The notes beneath the pieces are model-generated. The model was not told where the DNA came from and ran no database searches. It saw only the letters and a program-made list of their open reading frames with translations. This document shows positions 11,457 through 20,159 of a DNA stretch of 64,000 nucleotides, one piece after another. Source of the stretch: Basidiobolus meristosporus CBS 931.73 (taxonomy: Eukaryota; Basidiobolomycota; Basidiobolomycetes; Basidiobolales; Basidiobolaceae); assembly GCA_002104905.1 (NCBI GenBank), contig MCFE01000404.1:1-64000 (forward strand). The letters are read 5' to 3'. How positions within the stretch are numbered: the first letter of the stretch is position 1; each line of letters starts with the position of its first letter. The position numbers were made by a program, and so were the translations under genes.

Positions 11457-12856
11457 GTAATGCAAAGTTGGGTTGAGTGTAACAAGCAAATAATTTTCAT
11501 TAGGAAAGCTCTACTAAAGTATGCAGGGTTTCTCTTGGTCAAAAGCAATGTTCTACACCATTCAATACAGAATTCACACAAACAAGAGCCAGAGCACTGT
11601 GGTGGTGTATAAGTCCAAGGGAGAGATACGTCCAACACTTCTCAAGTGTCTTGTGTGTGGGGTGTTCACTGGGTGTAATAACCTCCGGCAAAAGCTTGCT
11701 AGGAATACTTGGGTTCTGTCTCTAATCTAATGTGAAGGGGAATAAAGCCACAAGCTTGTCAAGGGAAAACTATTGAGCTACAATCCCCAACTTAGTTGGT
11801 GTCTTAACAAAAGTATGTGCTGGGTTCAGCGTCCTTTGAGATGACAATGTACTAAAGCTTCCAAAGTCAAAACAACTGTTAACTCCACCAGCAGGGACTT
11901 GATAAGAATGCAGATGTGGTCAATAGTTACAAAGACAGAAAAGTATCTTTGCCTGTACAAGAACAAACTTGGGAAAGAATCAAATATAATAAAAGATACC
12001 TGCTCTGAGTATTCCTCACAAGTAGTGCCTCCAAGGTCAGTTGGCTGTCAGCACGGTTTCCTGGGAGTGTCCTGTGGTCTGGGGTTGGAAGTTCAGGTAG
12101 CAGCAGGTAGCAGTGATCACACTAATCAACAAGTTGGTATATTGATAAAAGGGATGATGATTTATTGTAGAGGGATAGCCTCCCTTATATACTTTTCTCA
12201 CTGGCTAAGTGATTACTAATCACGGTGTTCCAGAAGATTCCGGATATCAATAGAAATCTTAATGACATCAGAATGACCTAAGAATGTTCTAAGTAGGTGC
12301 TGGAAGGTTCTAAGAGGCACAGCACATCCAACCAATCAGGAATTAGTATTCTGAAACCTGCGTAACATGGGGATACCATATATGGTATGGAAATGATAGG
12401 GATGGTGACACAGGTTGATCATGTGTCATGGGTACTGGGACGGGTACTTGCCTAATATAGAAGCACTTATAGCTAGTAATCTTACATAAAGTGAGGGGTA
12501 ACTTATGCAATAAGGTAAGCAGGTGTGATTGTCAACCGGCTTATGGGATAGTACTGATTGGGTAAGACAAATGGGATAAAACTAAAATAAGTGTAGTAGA
12601 GATGTAGGGAAGTAGAAAATAAGGGAATGAGCACATCTGTCAGTGGGTGTTGCTGTCACCCCACTACAGCGCACCTATAAGGGGGACTAGAATCTAGCAG
12701 GGATAAGGAGTATATTGCCTAAATACCAAGAAGCTCTTTGAGGATATTCAGGAGGTATCCATGGCAAAAATGGTGGCAACCAAGTATATGTTTATAAGAT
12801 GTGTGTGTTACCAGTAATACAAGGTATATGGCAACTCTGCAAGTTTTACAGTAAAA
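11457..12856. other. Transposon-derived DNA; possible LTR relic at about 12040-12668
   Basis: No credible gene. From about 12040 to 12668 the sequence looks like a reverse-oriented LTR. Its reverse complement would begin TGTAGTGGGG at 12668, and a 'GATGATTTATTG' to TATA-like segment near 12150-12190 resembles the same position in the Copia LTRs of this window. I could not find a target duplication or the far end, so the LTR reading is tentative. Confidence 0.3.
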
Positions 12857-13205
12857 TGTTGTAAGAGTCTTGGAGATATTGGAAGTGATTGGGAGAACAA
12901 GTAGATTATGTGGTTTTCACTTAATGATTTATTGAATGTAAAAGTAGTATTTATACTTTTACATGGTCTTGGCATTACAAACACGTAGAATAGGTTAAGG
13001 AAGGTCCCAAGAACATGTGTGCAAAGTTTGGGGCTGTTTGGACAACTTTGAGAATTTTCATGTTCTGGGTACCTGGTATTTTGGTGAAAATATTCTAAGT
13101 AAATCCCGACAAGGAATTTGGTCAGTATTCTCTAGGATTTGAAGGTGATGATCTAAGTGACTAAGTTAGGTGAATATTTAGGTGGAATTACGAATTTTTA
13201 CAACA
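12857..13205 (-). repeat. Solo Copia LTR (LTR-1), target duplication TAAAA
   Basis: A 349-bp sequence begins TGTTGTAAGAG and ends TTTTTACAACA, with TGTTG/CAACA inverted termini. The 5-bp direct repeats TAAAA at 12852-12856 and 13206-13210 flank it exactly. No internal retroelement DNA is attached, so it is a solo LTR left by LTR-LTR recombination. Nearly identical to LTR-3 (15841-16189). Strand is given by analogy with the full element. Confidence 0.9.
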
Positions 13206-13998
13206 TAAAAAGCCATGGAGTTGAGGTGATAGAAGTATGTCAATTGCCACAGGTGCACATGTATGTAGAGGTTAGTCAGCAGGAGGCAATAGTCTTTCTG
13301 ATCTGAACTATAGGTGGAATACCCAATGTAGTAAAGGAGCAATTCTTCAGTGGAATATATGAATGGTGCAATGGGAGGTAGAAAAAGGAAATACCATTGG
13401 ATCAATTGGTACAGTAGCATTATTTAGAACTAGCTGTAGGCTGCTGTTCTGCCATTACAATGCCAGAAAAGGTCTGCAACAAGGCTTTCAGAACACTATC
13501 AGGTTTCTTGTCATATAAGGTAATAGGATATATTGGCCAGTTAGGTCTGCTCATACAAACATAGAGCACATTAAGACCATCAGAATGCCATGCAGTTCTT
13601 GTCAACAGACTGCTCACACACCATCACGTTTTAGCCTTGTTTGGCAGTAAATTTAGTAACACCATCACAATCATGTCATAAGATTGTGTAGAGGGTAAAT
13701 AATTCTAAGCTGCCAGCATTACGATGGCCTCATTGCAAGATCCTGGCAGTTGATCTGGATTGGATCCACCTGCAGGACCAAATATTTTTTCATAGGGTAT
13801 AGCTTTGCAATATTTGTTTGACTGCACAATCCACTTTAGACAGGGTTTCACAGGGATATATCCAAATGTGTATAATGTTTTCCCTCCATAGTAGTGAGTC
13901 CCTGACAGGTTAGACACCTTGCAATGGTGGCATTCTCTGTTGTGAATACCATGCAACTATTAGCATATGCTGGTATCAAGACTGTCTTGGGATGATAT
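13206..13998 (-). pseudogene. Tnp2-like relic, half split off by the Copia insertion
   Basis: The reverse frame 13956-13705 carries 'MHGIHNRECHHCKVSNLSG' followed by 'YIPVKPCLKWIVQS'. It matches the plus-strand relic near 9890-9990. The preceding part of the same relic lies on the other side of the Copia element, at 19756-20159. The 5-bp repeat GATAT at both junctions shows that Copia landed in this copy. Frames are broken. Confidence 0.5.
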
Positions 13999-15067
13999 TG
14001 TTGTAAGAGTCTTGGAGATATTGCAAGTGATTTGGAGAACAAGTAGATTAGACTTGTTCCGTTGGATAGTGCCACATTGAGCCATGAGTGCCAAATGATG
14101 CCATAGTGTGCCAGAGAGGTCAAGTGAGCCTATACTTGGCCACAGAGTGTGAAACATAGCTCTGCATCTTCATGTAAAACAGCCCCTGTGTTTCACCCAT
14201 TGCGCAGGAGAAAATCCACTTTTTGACCTTTTTTTGTGGATCATTGTAGCTCAGGATGTGTAAGAGCACAGGAGAACTGAAGATATGCATCTGGTACTCA
14301 ATACCCATGGCACTCTGAATCTAGCTCCTGTAGCTTGTATCATGTTACAAAAATGAATGGCACTATCTTGGTCCACTGGTACTATCTGGCACTATATTTA
14401 AATATTAGCCCTAAAGTAAGATCTATACAAAGCACTTATAGTGCCAGATAGTACCAGTGGACCAAGATAGTGCCATTCATTTTTGTGACATGATACAAGC
14501 TACAGGAGCTAGATTCAGAGTGCCATAGGTATTGAGTACCAGATGCATATCATCAATCTGCTTGTGCTCTAACACATCCTGCACAACATTGATCCCAAAA
14601 AAAAGGTCAAAAAATGGAATTCCTCCAACACAATGGGTGAAACACAGGGGCTACTTTGCATGAAGATGCAGAGCTATGTTTCACACTCTGTGGCCAGGTA
14701 GAGGCTCACTTGGTCTCTCTGGCATACTATGGCATCATTTGGCACTCATGGCTCAATGTGGCACTATCCAACGGAACAAGTCTATTATGTGGTTTTCACT
14801 TAATGATTTATTGAATGTAAAAGTAGTATATATACTTTTACCTGATCTTGGCATTACAAGCATGTAGAATAGGTTAAGGAAGGTCCCAAGAACATGTGTG
14901 CAAAGTTTGGGGCTGTTTGGACAACTTTGAGAATTTTCATGTTCTGGGTAAATATTCTAAGTAAATCCGAACAAGGAATTTGGTCAGTATTCTCTAGGAT
15001 TTGAAGGTAATGATCTAAGTGACTAAGTTAGGTGAATATTTAGGTGGAAATACAAATTTTTACAACA
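13999..15067 (-). repeat. 3' LTR of the Copia element (LTR-2), interrupted by a foldback element
   Basis: LTR sequence runs 13999-14049 and resumes at 14787-15067. Joined, it lacks about 17 bp present in the 5' LTR (the 'ACCTGGTATTTTGGTGAA' area). It shares with LTR-4 the variant 'ACCTGATCTTGG', where LTR-1 and LTR-3 have 'ACATGGTCTTGG', consistent with belonging to the same element. Confidence 0.88.
14050..14783. mobile_element. 734-bp foldback (MITE-like) element, target duplication ATT
   Basis: The left end AGACTTGTTCCGTTGG and right end CCAACGGAACAAGTCT are exact reverse complements. The inverted match continues inward with few mismatches to a spacer of about 50 bp near 14390-14440, so almost the whole unit is one imperfect palindrome. 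The direct repeat ATT (14047-14049 and 14784-14786) interrupts LTR text that is continuous in the other LTR copies. No coding capacity. A 3-bp duplication fits PIF/Harbinger or CACTA-type mobilisation; the autonomous partner is unknown. Confidence 0.88.
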
Positions 15068-15077
15068 CTCCCACTCA
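15068..15077 (-). other. Copia polypurine tract
   Basis: On the element strand TGAGTGGGAG abuts the TGTTG start of the 3' LTR. This is the usual plus-strand priming position and composition for Copia elements. Confidence 0.75.
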
Positions 15078-15078
15078 G

Positions 15079-15840
15079 CTAAATGTTCATACTGACTAGT
15101 TGTAATTTTGACCTAGGATATTCAAAGTTGTCTCTAGCTAATGGTTTGGTAAATATGTCTGCAATCATTTTATCTGTAGGACAGTAAACTAGGCTAACTA
15201 AGTTATTCTCTATAGCTTCACATATGAAGTGATGTCTAATATCTATGTGCTTGGTTCTAGCATGAAAAGTTGGATTTCTACCTAATTGTATACATCCTTG
15301 ATTATCTTGAAATAAAGTAATAGGCGTTTTTTGACATAGGCCTATATCTGTTAAGAGTTTTCTTAACCACATTGCTTCTTTTGTAGCTTCACAGGCTGCC
15401 ATATACTCTGCCTCTGTAGTAGAAAGTGCTACGGTTGGTTGCTTTCTTGAATTCCATGAAATTGCTCCTTTACAGTAAAGAAAGGTATATCCTGTGGTGG
15501 ATCTTCTATATTCCAAATTTCGTCCCCAATCAGCATCAGAGTATCCCACAAGGTCCTGTTCTGAATCCTTATAAGTGTATCTTAAGCAGATATCAGCAGT
15601 TCCTTTTAGGTATCTAAAAATCTGCTTAACTGCTGCAATATGATCAGATCCATAGTTCTGATTATGTTGGCTGACAACTCCCACTGAATATGAGATATCT
15701 GGACGTGTTCCAAGCATGATATACATCAGACTGCCAACCATAGATTGATAAGAAAAGTCAGGGCTTTCAGATGGCACCAAGCTCTCTTGATTTGGTTGAG
15801 TTTTGACCAAGTCAAGGTTTGTCTCCATTGGGGTAGCTGC
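15079..15840 (-). pseudogene. Copia pol, RNase H and C-terminal RT part
   Basis: The 249-residue frame begins just after the solo LTR insertion. It shows 'YQSMVGSLMYIMLGTRPDI', 'FRYLKGT', 'GYSDADWG', 'TEAEYMAACEA' and 'KHIDIRHHF', the classic Copia RT thumb and RNase H landmarks. It would degrade the RNA strand of the RNA:DNA hybrid in the particle. The frame is intact, but it is cut off from the rest of pol by LTR-3. The pol sequence would be contiguous if LTR-3 and one GCTGC copy were absent. Confidence 0.88.
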
Positions 15841-16189
15841 TGTTGTAAGAGTCTTGGAGATATTGGAAGTGACTGGGAGAACAAGTAGATTATGTGGTTT
15901 TCACTTAATGATTTATTGAATGTAAAAGTAGTATTTATACTTTTACATGGTCTTGGCATTACAAACACGTAGAATAGGTTAAGGAAGGTCCCAAGAACAT
16001 GTGTGCAAAGTTTGGGGCTGTTTGGACAACTTTGAGAATTTTCATGTTCTGGGTACCTGGTATTTTGGTGAAAATATTCTAAGTAAATCCCAACAAGGAA
16101 TTTGGTCAGTATTCTCTAGGATTTGAAGGTGATGATCTAAGTGACTAAGTTAGGTGAATATTTAGGTGGAATTACAAATTTTTACAACA
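15841..16189 (-). repeat. Solo Copia LTR (LTR-3) inserted in pol, target duplication GCTGC
   Basis: A 349-bp LTR with TGTTG/CAACA termini, flanked by GCTGC at 15836-15840 and 16190-16194. It splits the pol frame between RT and RNase H, so it inserted after the host element. Nearly identical to LTR-1 and distinct from the host element's own LTRs. Confidence 0.93.
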
Positions 16190-18233
16190 GCTGCCGGTTT
16201 ACAGTCTTCCATTTTGTACTTCTTTAGTATATCTTGAATATACTTGGATTGGCTTAGGGTAATAGTCTGGGTACTTCTGTCTATGGAGAACTTAATCCCT
16301 AAGTAGTAACTGAGTTCTCCTAGATTGGACATCTTGAACTCCTTAGATAGGCTGGATTTAGTCTCTTCCAATGTTTCTAGGTTATTGGTGGCTATAATAA
16401 GATCATCCACATATAGGGCTAATAGAACTGGATTTGCTCTATCTGGCTTATAGTATATACTATAGTCAGCATTACCTCTTTTGAAACTCAAAGATTCCAA
16501 ATAAGAATCTATCTTGCAATTCCAGGCTCTTGGTGATTGTTTGAGACCATATAGTGACTTTTTAAGCTTGCAGACCAAATGGGGGTTATCTTGGTCAACA
16601 AACCCATCAGGCTGGTCCATATACATGTCCTCATCAAGTTCTCCATTCAAAAATGCAGTTTTTACATCCAATTGATGAATAAAAAACTTATATTTGGCTG
16701 CAATAGCCAATATTAATCTGATAGAATTAAACTTGGCTACCAGTGCAAAGGTCTCAGTACAGTCAAGTCCTTTTGTGTGAGAGTATCCTTTGGCTACAAG
16801 TCTTGCTTTGTATCTTTCAATTGTACCATCAGCCTTGTATTTTGTCTTGAAGACCCATCTGCATCCAATTGATTTTCGGTTGATTGGTAATTTGACTAAG
16901 TCCCAAGTTTGATTTTCCATCAGTGCCTGATATTCCTCAGTCATTGCAGATCTCCAAAACTTCATCTGAGGGCTATTTAGGGCCTCTTTTACAGTCTGGG
17001 GTTCATCAATACGGACTGAATAGGCATAGGCTAAGTTTGTACCCTCATTGATATAGTAATATGGGCTATTTCTTGTCCAATTTGATCTCCAGACATTTGA
17101 TACTGGAATGATCACTTCTGGGATATTCCTGGGCACTGATTCTGGCTGAACCACAGTTGTAGAGTCCTCTGGAGTGAAAAAATTTTCATTGTTTTGCTCT
17201 GATTCAATCCTGACAATTGGTGGACTTGAGATCAAATTTTTGTCATCATGTGATGTCATTTTTGGTGAAAATTTTGAATTTTCATCAAACAACACATCCC
17301 TGGACTTGATAAGCTTCTTTGCTTTGGTATTGTAAAGTCTGTATGCCTTACTCTCATTGCAGTAGCCCAAAAATATGCATTTTACACTTTTTGGCTCAAA
17401 TTTTGACTGATTTCCGGCCAGTTTTTTGGCATATGCTGTACACCCAAATATTCTTAGATGTTCTGCGCTTGGTCTGTATCCATACCATGCTTCAAATGGA
17501 GTAGAATCACAAAGTATTCTGTTATAACTCCTATTTTTAAGATATACAGCAGTGGCAACTGATTCCGCCCAAAAATCATAGGATAGTTTTTGATCATGGA
17601 TCATAGATCTTGCCATATCAATTGTTGATCTGTTAGCTTGTTCTGCTGCTCCATTTTGCTGTGGGGAGTATGGTACAGTAGTCTCTTGCATTATCCCATG
17701 AATTTTGCAGAAGTGGATGAAGAGTTTTGAGGTATATTCTCCACCATTGTCAGAGCATATTTTCTTGATTTTTTCACCAGTTTCTCTCTCCATCATGGCT
17801 TTAAACTCCCTGAGCTTAGACAGAGCTCCTTCCTTTCTCTCCATGAAGTAGATCTGTGTGTATCTTGTATAATCATCAATAAAAGTGATTAAATACTTCA
17901 TCCCACCTAAGGATAAATTTGCATAGGTCCACACAGATCTGAGTGAATTAGATCTAATTTTTCTTAGTTTTGATTAACCCAGAGCTCTTGAACGGTTGTC
18001 TGGCTTGTTTCCTATATATGCAGGCTTTGCCAGTGCTCCAAATTAGCTGGGGGATCAGTTTTCACTCCAGAAATTAGCTGATCTTTGATCATTTTACGCA
18101 AATAATCAAAATTGATGTGTCCAAATATCCTGTGCCAAAGCATTGGTGTTTCTTCATTTAAGTTACCTATATTGGCCTCCAAATATGCTGGAATGTAAGT
18201 CAACTTGTATAGATTCTGATCTCTGATGCCCAA
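16190..18233 (-). pseudogene. Copia pol, integrase and reverse transcriptase part
   Basis: The zinc-binding pre-integrase segment (18233-18012, 'LWHRIFGH') is frame-shifted from the integrase core. The core shows 'FIDDYTRYTQIYF' (first D), 'CSDNGGEYTS' (second D) and 'PYSPQQNGAAEQANR' (E). The RT region follows with 'WVFKTKYKADG', 'VKTAFLNGELDEDMYM', 'LYGLKQSPRAW' and the active site 'YVDDL'. The stretch 18040-17935 contains in-frame stops after the 'PFKSSG' motif, so integrase is not expressible as it stands. RT catalytic residues look intact. Confidence 0.88.
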
Positions 18234-19405
18234 AGCAATATGGGCACCATTTTGATCAGTGATCCTGCATCCAGAATTGTCAAACTGAAACTGAGTCCTT
18301 CTGCTGTGGCCTTGCTTACAGAGAGTAGGTTCTTGGCTATTTCTGGTACATAGAGTACTTCTTTAAAGGTCAGTGTATGGCTTCCTTCACTGCTTCTTAG
18401 GCTTACTTGGATAGTTCCTTCTCCCACTGCATCAAGTGTTCTATTGTCACCCATGAAAACCTTCTTAATTGGAATTTCTTGATATTGGGTAAAAAGTTCT
18501 TTTTGGTGTGTAAAGTGTTGAGAAGCTCCAGAGTCAATATACCACGTCTGAGAATCCTTGTTTGTGGTCATATTTAGTGCAGATATGAATAGTCTATCTT
18601 CAGTTGTTGCAGCATTTCCATATTCAGGCTTCTTTTGCTGATTATCTTTCTTTTTGAGACACCGGTCTGATGTGTGTCCTTTCCTTTTGCAGTAGTTACA
18701 AAACAGGTTGTTGTTGCCTTTGTAGGGTCTTGGGTACCTCCTTTGTTGGTTATCATTGCTTATTAAAGCATTTTCTTCTTCCTTCTTATTGGCGCTTGAT
18801 TTTCTTAATTCTTCATCCAGGAGCCTTCCATATACGTAATTTAAGGTCAAATCTTCAGTTCTGGACTCTAGGGCTGATACAAGGCCCTGAAGCTTGTTTG
18901 TCAGGCTATTCAGGATGGTAACTATCACATCCTCATCAGTAGTTGGTACACCCACAGATTCCATCTCATCTACCAGCAAGGTAATTCTGTTGATTAGATT
19001 TTTCATTTCTTCTCCTGGCAGCATCTTTGTAGTAAAGAATTTTTGTCTCAGATACATTTTCTTGGCAGCTGAACATGACTGGTAGGTGTCTTCTAATGCC
19101 TTCCAGGCATTCTTTGCCGTTTTGCTCTTGAGCATTGAATTAGCAATTTGTCCTTGACATTAAGGCATATGCAGTTAAAGGCACTTAGTTCTTTCTTCTG
19201 GTACTTTAAGGCTTCCTCTCCCACGTTTTTAGGAGGGCATTCTTCTCCCATGACAATATTCCAAAGGCCTCTTTCTTGTAGCAGCATCTTCATCTTCACC
19301 TTCCACACTTGGTAGTTAGATCCATCCAACTTTTCAGCAGAGGGAAAAATTCCAGTAATAGCAGTAGTAGACATTGCAGAGAGTGACAGCTTGGGGCTCA
19401 TAACC
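18200..19405 (-). pseudogene. Copia gag and protease, frame-shifted
   Basis: Gag begins directly after the 5' LTR; the first ATG lies inside the primer-binding site, the next is 27 bp further on. 'KLDGSNYQVWKVKM' is typical of Copia gag. A frameshift near 19135 moves to the main 311-residue frame. That frame has a CCHC zinc knuckle 'CNYCKRKGHTSDRC' and the aspartic protease site 'WYIDSGASQHFT'. A second frameshift near 18280 disconnects it from pol. Confidence 0.87.
19394..19405 (-). promoter_or_regulatory. Copia primer-binding site for half-tRNA-iMet
   Basis: The element strand reads GGTTATGAGCCC immediately after the 5' LTR. This is complementary to the anticodon-loop segment GGGCTCATAACC of initiator tRNA-Met, the internal primer region known for Drosophila copia and yeast Ty5, and not to a tRNA 3' end. 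The ATG within it is also a possible gag start. Confidence 0.75.
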
Positions 19406-19755
19406 TGTTGTAAGAGTCTTGGAGATATTGGAAGTGATTCGGAGAACAAGTAGATTATGTGGTTTTCACTTAATGATTTATAGAATGTAAAAGTAGTATT
19501 TATACTTTTACCTGATCTTGGCATTACAAACACGTAGAATAGACTAAGGAAGGTCCCAAGAACATGTGTGCAAAGTTTGGGGCTGCTTTGGACAACTTAT
19601 CAAATTTTCATGTTCTGGGTACCTGGTATTTTGGTGAAAATATTCCAAGTAAATCCCAACAAGGAATTTGGTCAGTATTCTCTAGGATTTGAAGGTGATG
19701 ATCTAAGTGACTAAGTTAGGCAAATATTTTGGTGGAAATACAAATTTTTACAACA
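19406..19755 (-). repeat. 5' LTR of the Copia element (LTR-4)
   Basis: A 350-bp LTR with TGTTG/CAACA termini and right-hand target duplication GATAT at 19756-19760. It carries a few substitutions relative to the 3' LTR, so the insertion is not brand new. Confidence 0.92.
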
Positions 19756-20159
19756 GATATATGGCTAGCTGCATCACAGCTGTCCATTTTTCCCATGTAC
19801 ATGGAAAGTTGCATCCTGGAACAATTTTTGCAACAAGTGGTCATAAATCCTTAGAGCTTCCATTACCAGTATAGGTGGAACCATGCCATTTGTCTAGCCA
19901 ATATAATCATATCACTTATTAGTGAATTGATTATCTCATCACACATTGGGATTTTAATGGTTGCATGCAGGGTACTGATGTGGGGGGAGATAGGCTCACA
20001 ATTTATCAGTGAGTCTATGTACAGGCCATATTCAGAAGGCTGCAGTGAGCTAGAAGTAGTTGCAAGCTTACCCAATTCAGTTTGTGAAAGGTAGAAAGTG
20101 TGCCTAGGTACCATTATAGACATCTGTGGGGGAGACCAACCCATGCAGCATTGAAGCAC
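19756..20159 (-). pseudogene. Tnp2-like relic, second half of the split copy
   Basis: The reverse frame 20159-19863 contains 'LQPSEYG' followed by 'LINCEP'. It parallels 'PQPSEYG...LMDWEP' in the plus-strand relic at 9490-9580. Together with 13206-13998 it forms one reverse-oriented copy interrupted by Copia. Frames are decayed. Confidence 0.45.

Larger units (their letters stand above)
13999..19755 (-). mobile_element. Ty1/Copia LTR retrotransposon, ends intact, nested insertions, defective ORFs
   Basis: The element reads right to left: 5' LTR 19406-19755, primer-binding site 19394-19405, gag, protease, integrase, reverse transcriptase, RNase H, polypurine tract 15068-15077, 3' LTR 13999-15067. 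Integrase before RT defines the Ty1/Copia superfamily. Target duplication GATAT occurs at 13994-13998 and 19756-19760. Without the two later insertions (a 734-bp foldback in the 3' LTR and a 349-bp solo LTR in pol) it would be about 4.7 kb. Frameshifts in gag, at the protease/integrase junction and in the integrase N-terminus make it non-autonomous. It lies inside an older Tnp2-like relic. Confidence 0.93.

Noticed and set aside
12040-12668. Gypsy-type solo LTR
   Set aside because: One end looks plausible (TGTAGTGGGG on the reverse strand), but no target duplication or second end was found, so it is only mentioned as tentative.
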